Assembly: GCA_024400275.1 (NCBI GenBank)
Contig: JAKSMY010000011.1
Span: 1-48,383, forward strand
DNA from: Paludibacteraceae bacterium
Lineage (GTDB): Bacteria; Bacteroidota; Bacteroidia; Bacteroidales; Paludibacteraceae
Length of the DNA stretch: 48,383 nt
Reading direction: 5' to 3'
Position numbers and translations under genes: made by a program
Shown: piece by piece, positions 34,716 through 45,100 of the stretch
Numbering within the stretch: the stretch's first letter is position 1
Layout of the letters: the number at the start of each line of letters is the position of its first letter
The notes under the pieces: model-generated
Databases searched by the model: none
Seen by the model: only the letters and a program-made list of their open reading frames with translations
What the model was told of the DNA's origin: nothing

Positions 34716-36047
34716 ATGGAAAAAGTATTCAAACGCAAGCTTTATCAAAAAATGCTTGAATGGAAAACGCAGCAGCATGGTCAGACAGCCCTTTTGATAG
34801 AGGGTGCTCGCCGTGTTGGTAAATCAACGTTGGCGCAACAGTTTGCTGAATCGGAATATGAATCCAACATCTTGATTGATTTCAATATAGTACCTCAAGA
34901 CATCATGGACTTATTCAATGATTTGTCCAATTTAGATGCTATTTTTGTTCGCTTGCAACAATATGCGAAAAAGGTGCTAATTCCTAAGCAGTCGGTAATC
35001 GTTTTTGATGAGGTGCAGCATTGCCCTCGTGCTCGACAAGCAATCAAGTATTTGGTTCAAGATGGGCGTTATGATTATATAGAAACAGGTTCGCTTATCA
35101 GTATCAAAAAGAATGTAAAAGATATTACTATTCCCAGTGAGGAATCTCGGCTGACTCTATACCCTATGGATTATGACGAGTTTCGTTGGGCATTGGGTGA
35201 CAATGCCTCGTCTCTATTACTACGCCAATTCTACGAGCAAAAAATGCCTTTGGGAGTTGCTCATCGCAGTACTATGCGCGACCTGCGGCTGTATATGTTA
35301 GTCGGAGGTATGCCACAATCTGTAAATAAATACATAGAGACTAATAATTTGCAGTTGGTAGATAGCATAAAACGGGATATTATTCGTTTATATGCCGATG
35401 ATTTCAAGAAGTTAGATCCTTCAGGACGGTTATCAAAGATGTTCCTCAATATCCCTGCACAATTGACAAGCGGATATAATCGATATATTCCAAAACAAGT
35501 AGTTGGTGATGTGGATGGCGGTAAGATGATAGAACTCCTCAACGACTTGGAAGACAGCAAAACGGTCTTGTTCGCTCACCATGCTTCTGATCCCAATGTT
35601 GGCATGTCTTTATCGGAAGATCTTTCCAAATTCAAGATATTCACTTCTGATACGGGGTTGTTTGTCACATTGGCTTTTTGGGATAAGGATTATGCCGAAA
35701 ATGTGATATACGATAAACTATTAAGCGATAAATTACAAGCCAATTTGGGCTATTTGTATGAGAATTTAGTGGCTCAAATGCTCGCTACATCGGGAAATAA
35801 ATTATTCTATTACACTTGGGCAAAAGATGAAAAACACAACTACGAGATTGACTTCCTCTTATCGCGAGGGAGCAAATTGGTTCCAATAGAAGTCAAGTCT
35901 TCTGGCTATGCCACACATAAGTCTCTTGATGCTTTTTGTGAAAAGTATTCATCTCGCATTGCTCAGCGTTATTTATTATATACAAAGGACATACAAAAGC
36001 AAGGCGAGATAGTTCTTCTGCCTGTATATTTAACCCCATTTTTATAA
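34716..36047 (+). CDS. AAA ATPase with DUF4143 C-terminal domain
   Basis: The 443-residue protein has Walker A GARRVGKST (residues 30-38), Walker B SVIVFDEVQ (Asp98, Glu99) and a C-terminal DUF4143 region with a PD-(D/E)XK-like pattern (YEIDFLLSRG then PIEVKSS). Such ATPases are abundant and variable in gut Bacteroidota, and their role is not established. It has its own promoter preceded by a 33-bp tandem repeat, and stands alone between ruvA (divergent) and the kinases. Composition is more AT-rich than its neighbours. Confidence 0.87.
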   Translation: MEKVFKRKLYQKMLEWKTQQHGQTALLIEGARRVGKSTLAQQFAESEYESNILIDFNIVPQDIMDLFNDLSNLDAIFVRLQQYAKKVLIPKQSVIVFDEVQHCPRARQAIKYLVQDGRYDYIETGSLISIKKNVKDITIPSEESRLTLYPMDYDEFRWALGDNASSLLLRQFYEQKMPLGVAHRSTMRDLRLYMLVGGMPQSVNKYIETNNLQLVDSIKRDIIRLYADDFKKLDPSGRLSKMFLNIPAQLTSGYNRYIPKQVVGDVDGGKMIELLNDLEDSKTVLFAHHASDPNVGMSLSEDLSKFKIFTSDTGLFVTLAFWDKDYAENVIYDKLLSDKLQANLGYLYENLVAQMLATSGNKLFYYTWAKDEKHNYEIDFLLSRGSKLVPIEVKSSGYATHKSLDAFCEKYSSRIAQRYLLYTKDIQKQGEIVLLPVYLTPFL

Positions 36048-36122
36048 TTGTTGGATTGGAGTTGGGGCTTGATTTGGCGAAAAATCTAATTATGCAAGTT
36101 TTGGATATATTTTTGTTTTTTA

Positions 36123-36154
36123 TTTGCATATTTGCAAAATAATTCGTAACTTTG
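36123..36154 (+). promoter_or_regulatory. Promoter of the deoxynucleoside kinases
   Basis: TTTG 36123-36126, 20 bases, TAACTTTG 36147-36154, 13 bases before ATG 36168. Confidence 0.75.
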
Positions 36155-36167
36155 CAGTCGAATTGAA

Positions 36168-36803
36168 ATGTACATCGCTATTGCGGGAAATATTGGTGCG
36201 GGAAAAACGACGCTGACCAAGATGTTGGCTAAGTATTACGGCTGGGAACCACGTTTTGAAAGCGTAGGTTTTAACCCGTATTTGGAGGACTATTACGGCG
36301 ACATCAAACGTTGGTCGTTCTGCTTGGAGACGTATTTCCTCAAGGAACGTTTCAAAGATATGCTGGCGGTGATGCAGTCCGCACATACCATTGTTCAGGA
36401 CCGCAGTATATTCGAGGGCGTGTACGTGTTTGTCACCAATAATTACCGCCGTGGCGACCTGTCCGAGCGCGACTATAACACCTACATGGAACTCTTCCGT
36501 CACATGACCTCGATGATGCGTCTGCCCGATTTGATGATCTACCTGCGTAAGTCTGTTCCGGCGTTGATAGCGCAGATTCAGAAGCGTGGGCGCGACTACG
36601 AAAAGGGCATGCAGATAGACTACCTGAAGGACCTGAACGAACGATACGAAGACTTTATCTATAATCAGTACGAAGGACGTGTGTTGGTGATTGATTCGGA
36701 TAATATGGATTTTGAGAATAATCCGGAGGATTTCAGACTGATTGTCAATAAGATAGATGCCCAACTGTTCGGACTCTTCTCGGAAGAGAATTGGAAACAC
36801 TAA
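36168..36803 (+). CDS. Deoxynucleoside kinase, first of a tandem pair
   Basis: The enzyme phosphorylates deoxynucleosides for DNA precursor salvage. In the 211-residue protein the P-loop is GNIGAGKTT (residues 7-15), with RFESVGFNPYLEDYYGD and the DRS motif QDRSIFEGVYVF, then the LID-region KRGRDYE. It is clearly homologous to the next gene over its whole length. By analogy with the dAK/dGK pairs of some lactobacilli the two could form a heterodimer with different substrates; this is inference. Confidence 0.9.
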   Translation: MYIAIAGNIGAGKTTLTKMLAKYYGWEPRFESVGFNPYLEDYYGDIKRWSFCLETYFLKERFKDMLAVMQSAHTIVQDRSIFEGVYVFVTNNYRRGDLSERDYNTYMELFRHMTSMMRLPDLMIYLRKSVPALIAQIQKRGRDYEKGMQIDYLKDLNERYEDFIYNQYEGRVLVIDSDNMDFENNPEDFRLIVNKIDAQLFGLFSEENWKH

Positions 36804-36935
36804 ACCTGCTCAACCCATAACAGAACAAAGACCGCCTTCGGCTGATGGAATAAGGATAGTCCATATTCTATACTCCAACAGTGAGCAACGCGAACGGTCT
36901 ATGCTCCAAAAGTTAAACCCTTTAAACTCAATAAT

Positions 36936-37586
36936 ATGCATATCGCGATAGCCGGTAATATCGGTTGTGGTAAAACCACACTCACCAACATGCTTGCCAA
37001 ACATTATGGCTGGACTCCACGTTTTGAATCCGTTGACTTTAACCCCTATTTGGAAGATTTCTACGGGGATATGTCGCGTTGGTCTTTTAATCTGCAAATC
37101 TATTTCCTGAACAAGCGTTTTCAGGATATTATTGACATATCCAAGTCGCAGGATTATATCATTCAGGACCGTACTATCTACGAGGACGCGCGTATCTTTG
37201 CGCCCAACCTGCATGAGCAGGGTTTCATGTCCGACCGCGATTTTGACAACTATTCTGACTTGTTCAATCTGATGATGTCGCTGGTCAAGATGCCGGATTT
37301 GATGATTTATATCCGTTCAAGTATTCCCAATCTGGTGGCGCAGATTCAGAAACGTGGCCGTGCTTACGAGTCCTCTATGCGTATCGATTACCTGCAAGGC
37401 CTGAACGATAAATACGAGGCGTGGATAAAAGATTACAAGGGTAAACTGTTGATTATTCCGGGCGATACGTGTAAGTTCGGTAATGACCCGAAAGATTTCC
37501 ACTGGGTTACCGACCGTATCGATGCCGAGTTGTTCGGCTTGTTCCCCTTCGAATCCGAGCAGAACGTAGGAAAAGAGATAAAATAA
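36936..37586 (+). CDS. Deoxynucleoside kinase, second of a tandem pair
   Basis: The 216-residue paralogue of the preceding gene has P-loop GNIGCGKTT, RFESVDFNPYLEDFYGD, QDRTIYEDARIFAPNL and KRGRAYESSM. The DRS Ser is replaced by Thr and the following residues differ, which may change substrate preference. It starts 132 bases after its partner; that gap contains no promoter of standard form or gene, only a short AAACCTGCTCAACCC period-9 trace. Probably co-transcribed. Confidence 0.9.
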   Translation: MHIAIAGNIGCGKTTLTNMLAKHYGWTPRFESVDFNPYLEDFYGDMSRWSFNLQIYFLNKRFQDIIDISKSQDYIIQDRTIYEDARIFAPNLHEQGFMSDRDFDNYSDLFNLMMSLVKMPDLMIYIRSSIPNLVAQIQKRGRAYESSMRIDYLQGLNDKYEAWIKDYKGKLLIIPGDTCKFGNDPKDFHWVTDRIDAELFGLFPFESEQNVGKEIK

Positions 37587-37595
37587 ATCTTCCAT

Positions 37596-37637
37596 TCTCA
37601 ACTATCAACTATCAACTGTCAACTGCCAACTGTCAAA
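37596..37637 (+). repeat. Period-7 array ending at the recombinase start codon
   Basis: Six units of TATCAAC-type (TCTCAAC, TATCAAC, TATCAAC, TGTCAAC, TGCCAAC, TGTCAAA). The last base is the A of the ATG at 37637. It is the same unit family as at 33744-33792. Confidence 0.85.
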
Positions 37638-38578
37638 TGATTGCCTCATTTTTGAGATATATTGCAATCGAGAAAAAGTATTCTGACAAAACGGTTCAGG
37701 CTTATGGCGATGACCTGAGAAACTTTTGCTCTTTCTTAAACTGGGAAACGGAAGCGTTTGACCCGGCGAAAGTGAGCGAAGCGGATGTGCGCGAGTGGCT
37801 GGTGGCGATGATGGACAATAGCGGCAATTCTCCGCGTAGCGTCCGGCGTAGGCTGTCCTCCTTGCATTCTTTCTACAAATTCCTGCTGCGTACCGGTACG
37901 GTCAAAAAAGATATTACGCGCCTTGTCATTGCCCCCAAGGTGGATAAGCCCTTGCCTGTTTTCTTCAAGACATCAGAGATGGAACGGGCTACGGAGATGA
38001 CCGATGTGGATATAGAGGCGGTTACGGTGGACGATTTCACTCGTATTCGTGATAATCTGATTATCCAGATGCTCTACCAGACCGGCATGAGGCGGGCTGA
38101 GTTGCTGGGGCTGCACGACAGCGATGTGCGCTTGGAGGCGGCTGAGATACGAGTGTTCGGTAAACGCCGCAAGGAACGTATTGTGCCGATAGGCGATAAA
38201 CTGATTGGTGCTATACGCAAATATCTTGCAGCACGGCAGAAAATAGATGTAATTCCGCTGTCAGCACCTGACGATGGCACGTTTTTTGTTCAGCAAAAAG
38301 CAAAAGGTATATGGGGACCGATGACGAAAAATACCGTGTATCACATCGTGTGTTCGATGATGGGCGAGGTATCTACGCTGAAGAAACATTCGCCGCACGT
38401 GTTGCGACACACGTTTGCAACGTCTATGTTGGACAACGGTGCCGATATTCGGACTATTCAGCAACTGCTCGGACATGCCAGTTTGGCTGCCACGCAGGTA
38501 TATACGCATACTACGTTTGAACAAATACAAAAAACATATAACCTCGCGCATCCACGCGCGAATAAAAGAAAGGAGTAA
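37637..38578 (+). CDS. Tyrosine recombinase XerC/XerD family
   Basis: The 313-residue protein has an N-terminal SAM-like core-binding domain (about 1-90). The C-terminal catalytic domain has all conserved residues: Arg152 (TGMRRAELLGL), Lys176, His254 and Arg257 (HVLRHTFAT), His280 (LLGHAS) and the nucleophile Tyr289 (VYTH). Length and absence of neighbouring mobile genes favour a chromosomal dimer-resolving Xer protein over an element integrase. XerC or XerD cannot be decided by eye. hpf starts 2 bases after its stop. Confidence 0.9.
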   Translation: MIASFLRYIAIEKKYSDKTVQAYGDDLRNFCSFLNWETEAFDPAKVSEADVREWLVAMMDNSGNSPRSVRRRLSSLHSFYKFLLRTGTVKKDITRLVIAPKVDKPLPVFFKTSEMERATEMTDVDIEAVTVDDFTRIRDNLIIQMLYQTGMRRAELLGLHDSDVRLEAAEIRVFGKRRKERIVPIGDKLIGAIRKYLAARQKIDVIPLSAPDDGTFFVQQKAKGIWGPMTKNTVYHIVCSMMGEVSTLKKHSPHVLRHTFATSMLDNGADIRTIQQLLGHASLAATQVYTHTTFEQIQKTYNLAHPRANKRKE

Positions 38579-38580
38579 TT

Positions 38581-38871
38581 ATGAAACTGACCATCAATCC
38601 GGTGAATTTTGAGATTGCGGAGCGTCTCGAAAAGTACATCAACAAGAAAACAACCCGCTATGGCAAGTTATTAACCAACCCCAGTGCCGAATTAGAGATT
38701 CGCATGACGGTCGTTAAACCCGAAACAAACCTGAATAAACAGACCCAGATACGTGTCTTGGGCAATGGTCCTGAGATGTATGCCGAAAAGACCTGTGACA
38801 GTTTTGAGCAAGGTATTGACTTGTGCTTGGAGGCCATCGACAAACAGATTGAGAAACTGAAAAACAAATAA
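38581..38871 (+). CDS. hpf: Ribosome hibernation-promoting factor, short form
   Basis: The 96-residue protein of the HPF/YfiA family binds the 30S decoding region in stationary phase. It begins MKLTINPVNFEIAERLEKYI and shows the central beta strands and the C-terminal helix SFEQGIDLCLEAIDKQIEKL. The C-terminal dimerisation domain of the long form is absent. The xer-hpf arrangement with a 2-base gap indicates one transcript. Confidence 0.88.
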   Translation: MKLTINPVNFEIAERLEKYINKKTTRYGKLLTNPSAELEIRMTVVKPETNLNKQTQIRVLGNGPEMYAEKTCDSFEQGIDLCLEAIDKQIEKLKNK

Positions 38872-38927
38872 AAATTGTGCAAAATTTAATATCTTTATTA
38901 AAATATGTTTTATAACATAAAATTTTA

Positions 38928-38959
38928 TTTGCACAATTCTTAAAAAAGCAGTACCTTTG
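38928..38959 (+). promoter_or_regulatory. Promoter of the giant surface-protein gene
   Basis: TTTG 38928-38931, 20 bases, TACCTTTG 38952-38959. It leaves a leader of about 140 bases to ATG 39106. Confidence 0.8.
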
Positions 38960-38986
38960 CCCTCGCAAATGGGGAAAGTACGTCCG

Positions 38987-39011
38987 AAAGCACCCTTTGC
39001 CGGGTGCTTTT
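38987..39011 (+). promoter_or_regulatory. Leader hairpin with T run
   Basis: AAAGCACCC and GGGTGCTTT pair around a six-base loop, and a short T run follows. In the leader of the giant gene this could act as an attenuator or a protecting 5' structure. A period-9 array (AAACCCGCT, CAACCCGCT, CAACTCGCT, CAACCAGTT; 39056-39091) follows it. Confidence 0.55.
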
Positions 39012-39105
39012 GGTGGCATTTAACCCGAGCGTCCTTTACCCCCGCAAAACTTATTAAACCCGCTCAACCCGCTCAACTCGCTCAACCAGTTAAACAATAT
39101 ACATC

Positions 39106-42100
39106 ATGAAAAACACTTTAACACACATCAATTTCTCTGCGAAGAGGGAGCTTTCTACCCCCCCCTGTAATTCGCACGTTTTAATCAATTCCTCAACATT
39201 TATGTTAAGCAAGGGTGAACGAAGGGTGAACGAAGGGCTAACGAACCGTTTTTATCCCTCAATTTCACCGATTCACCGCAACCTTGTCACTCCTCAACTC
39301 GTCGAAACCTCGACTCGCCGAAACGTCGTTTCTTCGGTTTTCCAACAAGCAGCCCCGCTGCCCAACAATGCCGCTCGCGGCAACAACAAGCGACTCCGTC
39401 GCTCAACAATTGCCACCGGCACGTTCCGCCGCGTCGCTATGCTCCTTTGTGTCCTTCTTCTCGGCATAGGTCAGATGTGGGGAGCAGTTCCGGCAGATAC
39501 CTATTATAAATTTACGACATCTTATTCAAGTGGCAAAACAATTGCTCCTACTAGCGGTGAAACATCTAATTTAATTACATGCGGAACAAGTGGCTCTGTT
39601 GCATCATCATCTGCTAAATTCGCTGATAAGTCGTATTCTTATGGATTAAAATTGGGAAATACAGTTGCCAAAGGCGCGACAATTGATATTAGTGCTAGTA
39701 CAGAACATCCAGCTCATGTGATTATTTATTGTTCTGCTAGTGGAAAAGAAATTTATTTGCAATACGATAATAAAACAATTAGTTCTGGGTATGTGTATGC
39801 TGCTCCGACGGTGGTTGATTTAGTCACAACAAACAATGGCACGCATACTCTTGTGACAAATGGTGATACATATTGTTACGAAATAAAAGTTTTGTATGAG
39901 GGAAACGACAATATTATTACAACTGCACAATCTGGTGTTAATATGTCGCTTCCTGCAACATTGACAGCAACTACTCCTGAGTTGGCATTTTTCAAAATGG
40001 TTGAAGTGAATATAACAGATGGAAAGTTTGTTTTCGGAGGAAATCGAAGCGGTGCAAGACGAATCGTTTATTTTACTGCGAATTTAACGGGGAAATTAAC
40101 AGTTGAGTTTGAAAATACGAGCAATTCAGGAAGAACTGGAAGTATTTTGAAAATGACGGATTTCAAGACGGTAGGCGATGCAATTAAAACAACACAGACA
40201 TTAAAAAGTAGTGGCACTAAAACAGAGACTTTGGAAGTTGATGTAGAAAAGGGAAAGATGTATGCAATAGCTGCAAGTGGCTCAGACATTCGTATTAATT
40301 CTCTAAGTCTTGCTTCTTCTTCTTTTACCGTTACTTTCCACAAAAACGATGGAACGGAAACTACTGCTACTCAAACAGGAATCAAACCAAGTACGGCTAC
40401 TAATCTAAATTTGCTCACTACCATTGGTTGGTCTCGTACTGGCTATGACTTTGGTGGTTGGGCAGAAAGTGCAAGTGGCGATGCTAAATTTAGTGATGGC
40501 GGTTCCATCACCCTCTCCTCCAATAAAGATCTTTACGCCAAATGGACTGCCAATACTTATGACATTATCTTAGATGCCAACGGCGGTGCTGCTGATGGTT
40601 CGGCTAAAGCTACCTACGATGGCGGTATTTCTGATTATACTCCTGCAACTCCTTCTGGCGAAGGACAAACACTTCTTGGCTATTTCAGTGCTACCACAGG
40701 TGGCAACAAGATAATTGATGCTTTGGGTGCTTTAGTTGCTGACAAATGGACAGATACAAAAACGAATAGACTGTATGCTCAATGGGCTACTTCTTGCACA
40801 GTTCGCTTTATGGCTAACGGAGAAGTCTTTGATACACAAACTGTTGGTCTTGGCGGAAATGCTACTACTCCAGAAGGCACTCCTGAAGCTCCTCAGGGAA
40901 AGGGATTTGGCGGTTGGTCAGACGCAGATGGTGGTGCTGCTGTAGATGTAGAAAGTATCACAATTAATGGTGACAAAGATTTCTACGCAGTTTGGAAGGA
41001 TCTACGTACTGTTTCTTTTGCTACAGGATGTGGTTCTGCTATTGACCCTGTTACTGTAATAGACGGACAACCTGTGGCTAAACCTACAGACCCAACTCGC
41101 ACTAACTGGGAGATAACCAAATGGCAACTGGAAGGTGCAGATTACAATTTCGACTCTCCTGTCACAAGCGACATCGAACTGACTGCCGTTTGGCAAAGAA
41201 AAACCATCAGTGGCTCAACCGAACCGAAAGAAGTTATTGTTGGAACGACTAAATCTGTTTCCAAAACCAATCCTGATTATGGTTATAGTCAATCGTATGA
41301 AAGTGGTAAGTATCAACTGACAGGTGGTATGTATGGTGGTAATTCCGGAAAACGTTACATCAAATTCTCTATACCGGCTAATTATACAGGTGTTGTTTAT
41401 TTGGCAGGTAGTAAAAGTAGTGACCGTAAATTGGTTTTAGTGTCATCTGCTACTAAAGAGCTTCATGATGGAATGACTGATGGTCAAGCAACATTTACAG
41501 AAGCCGAATCATTGATATACATATCGCTATCTAGTTCTAAATCAACAGGTAGTGGAACAAGTGCATCATTAGCTTCGGGTGATTACTATGTAACATCTGT
41601 TAACGGAGGTCTAGATATTACGGGGTTGGAAGTTACTCTTACCTCTTCTCCTATTACTGCTACTTTCAAGGATGGTGAAGTGGTCAAGCATACTGTTTCT
41701 GCTACAGCTAACGAGGAATTGGGTAACTTGTTCTTGGATTGCGAACTGCCTGAATTGGCTGACCATGACGGTTTGACTTTCTTGGGCTGGTACAACGGCG
41801 AAAATAAAGTAACCGCAGAAACCACTATTTCTGCTTCTACCACCTATACTGCTAAATGGCAAGGTGAAGAACATACTGTTACTTATAAAGCTGATAATGG
41901 AATTAATGATGACGTGGAAGAAAAATATGAAGTCGGTAAAATAGTTACAGTGAAAGAATGTTCGTTTACAGTTCCTGAAGGCAAAGAATTTGATCAATGG
42001 ATATTTACTCCAACGGTAACTATCACAGAGGGCAAGTTCACAATGCCCAACCAAGATGTTGTTATCACCGCTCAATGGAAAATCCATCAACTTAGTTCAG

Positions 42101-45100
42101 ATGCCATGCTGAGTGACCTTAAAGTGGATGGCACAACAGTTAAAAACTTTGCTGCTGGCACATTCACTTACGATGTTGAGTTGCCTTTCGGAACAACGAC
42201 CGTTCCTAACGTTACGGCTACCAAACACGACGAACTCGCAAAATCCGTTGAAATTACTCCAGCATCGGCTATTCCGGGTACTGCAACTATCGTTGTTACT
42301 GCCGAAAATGATGCCACCCAAACTTACACTATCAACTTCACCGCTGTGGCTTCTAAAGTCATCAACCTTGTATATGCTACAGGTAAATCTGCTTGTGTTG
42401 AGGGAACAGACCAATCTGCTGTTGTGAAGAGTGATGATGCTAAAGTGTCTCCGTATATCAAGAAAATCAGTGGTGCAACAGAAGGTACTTCTTTAAATTC
42501 TACAGGTACTATTGAGATTAAAACACAAGATGGTTATGTATTTACGGGTATGTCTTTCTATGGGAAGATTGAAAATAAAGAATCATCAGGCAATAAATTA
42601 GAAATCTCTTTAGATGGAGGAAAAACATGGCCGATTTCTGATGCTTCCAATCTTAGCAAAGATGAAGAACATTGCGACGTGGTGTCGGGAGCAAATACCA
42701 ATTCTATCCAAATAAAGGTAGGAACAAGTGAGGGTGTCTGGATTCGTAATATGCAGTTGATTATCGAAAAAGGTTGTGCTCCTTCTTCTTTATCTTGGAC
42801 GGAAGAGCCTGCTGACTTCCAAAAAGATGGTAACGCTCCTATCTTCACTGCTAAAGCCAACAATGGCAATACGATTTCCTATTCTACCGGCAATGAAGAT
42901 ATTGCTACTATCGCAACAGACGGTAAAGTTACTGCCAAAGCACTTGGTACAGTTGCTATTATAGCCAATGCCGATGGTGGTGACGGCGAGATTTATTGCG
43001 AAGGTACTCCTGAACAACTCTCTAAAGAGATAAGTATTTACTACTTGGTAAAATTTGATGCACAGGGTGGTGACATTACGCCGAAAGATGTTAAATACAC
43101 CACCACCGCAATTGCTGAAGCTCCTTCGGCTGGCGAACAGGCAGGTTATAATTTCGTTGGTTGGTTCGATGCTGCCGAAGGTGGCAACCAAATCACCTTC
43201 CCTTATGCCCCTGATGCAAGTGGTACTCTCTACGCACAGTGGCAATCATTATGTGAAGGTCCTACTATCACCACTAACCCCGCAAGTGCTAACTACCTGA
43301 TTGGTCGTACAGCAACCAATTTAGTTTGCGAAGCTACTCCAAGTACAGACGGCTTGACTCTCACTTATAAATGGTATTCTTCTAACACAGAAGATGGCGA
43401 ATACACCGAAACTACCAACGAGATTAGCACAGCTACTGCAAGTTCTAAGTATTACTACTGCATCGTGACCGAAGAAGGTTGCGCCAAAGAAGCAACATCT
43501 GACAAAGTCCTTGTCACCGTCGCTCCCAAAGATGGTACAAGTATCATTAAAGCAATATATCAAAATGATAAGGAAGCCAAGGTTGAGGGCCTATATGCAG
43601 GAACCGCTTCCGTTAAGCTAAATGGTCAAAAACTGGATAAGGGAGATTATTATTTCTATATAACCCTTGACGGAACAACACTATTGGCAACTGATGTACT
43701 GAAAGTTAATTTGGTTGACCAAAGTAGTGTCGGCAATAAAACTTTGGATGTATATTGTGGTGTAGGTGAACTTTCTACTTTGTGGCAATCAATAGCCACA
43801 AATAAGCATAACGCAGGCGATAACACATATACGCTGACTGGTTTGTCTGCCGATATGACTTCTATTGGGTTCAAACGTACTGACAATACGAACAATAAAA
43901 TAAATAGTATTGAAATTCTCCGTCCGATGAATCCAATCCTGATGGCACTTACCATTGACGGTGTAAGTGCTACTATCAACAAGGAGGCTAAGACCATTGA
44001 AGTGGAATTGATGCACGGTACTAATCCTGCGGAAGTGGAATTCGTTCCCACTATCCTCGCTAATGACGATGCAGAACACCAAGCTTCTGCTGCTCTTGAC
44101 GGCACGCTCGCGTACAATACTCCTATTAATTATATAGTAACCGACAAAGATGGTGACCAGACAGTATATTCTCTTACTGCCACGGAGCAAGCTATTAGCA
44201 ACGATGCTACATTACAAACTATCATGGTGGGCGATATAATTGTACCGTTGCAAGACAACCAATATGATTATGTTGTTACCCTACCTAATGGTACAGAAAC
44301 TATTCCGCAAATACAGATTATACCCAACCATGGTCATGCCGAATTTGCTATGACACCGCAAGATCCGACTTTGGGCGACCAAGTGACTATCGTAGTAACG
44401 GCGGAGGATGAAACAACCACCAAAACTTATACCTTGCGGTTCAATGTCTCGCCTTACACCCCTGTCTCCATTTTTGATGGCTCTACAATGACCGCCATTG
44501 CTGATAGCCCGGAAAGCGGCTTGACATGGAGTGTCGGCTCTAATATAACAAAAACAACAGAAGGTACAGGAACTTGGAACGAAAAGACCTATAATTTTAT
44601 TAAAGGTTTCAAAGCTAATACAGGTAATAATGAACTAAGTATTACCATACCTAATGGGTATGTTGCTAAATTCTGCATTGTTGGTGCTACCAATAATGAA
44701 GGTAGTGAACGTAGCATATTTATTTCTAAAACCGCAACTAAAACATTGGATAAGACAATCGTATATTCTACCAATGCAACTTATACAGCACAAGGAGCGG
44801 TCAGCGAGGAGCAATCTGCTGGAACTTATTACGTTGGTACAACGGATAGTTACCGTTTATACGAACTGACCGTAATGCTCCGTAAGACGGTACAGCAATT
44901 GGTTAATGACGAAGGTACTAATGAAATCAATATTTTGACTGATTATCAGGAAGAAAATTTGGTAATCGCAGCCAACCAAACCGTCAAAATCAATGGTAAT
45001 GGTCACAAAATCGGCAACCTAACGGTTGAGAATGGCGGTAAACTGACTTTGTCCGGCACGCTCACGGTAAAGAACTTTACCATCGATGCTAACCAAAACA

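Noticed and set aside
37637..38578. Integrase marking a mobile element
   Set aside because: It has Xer length and motifs, lies next to hpf and the kinases, and no element genes or attachment repeats are visible.
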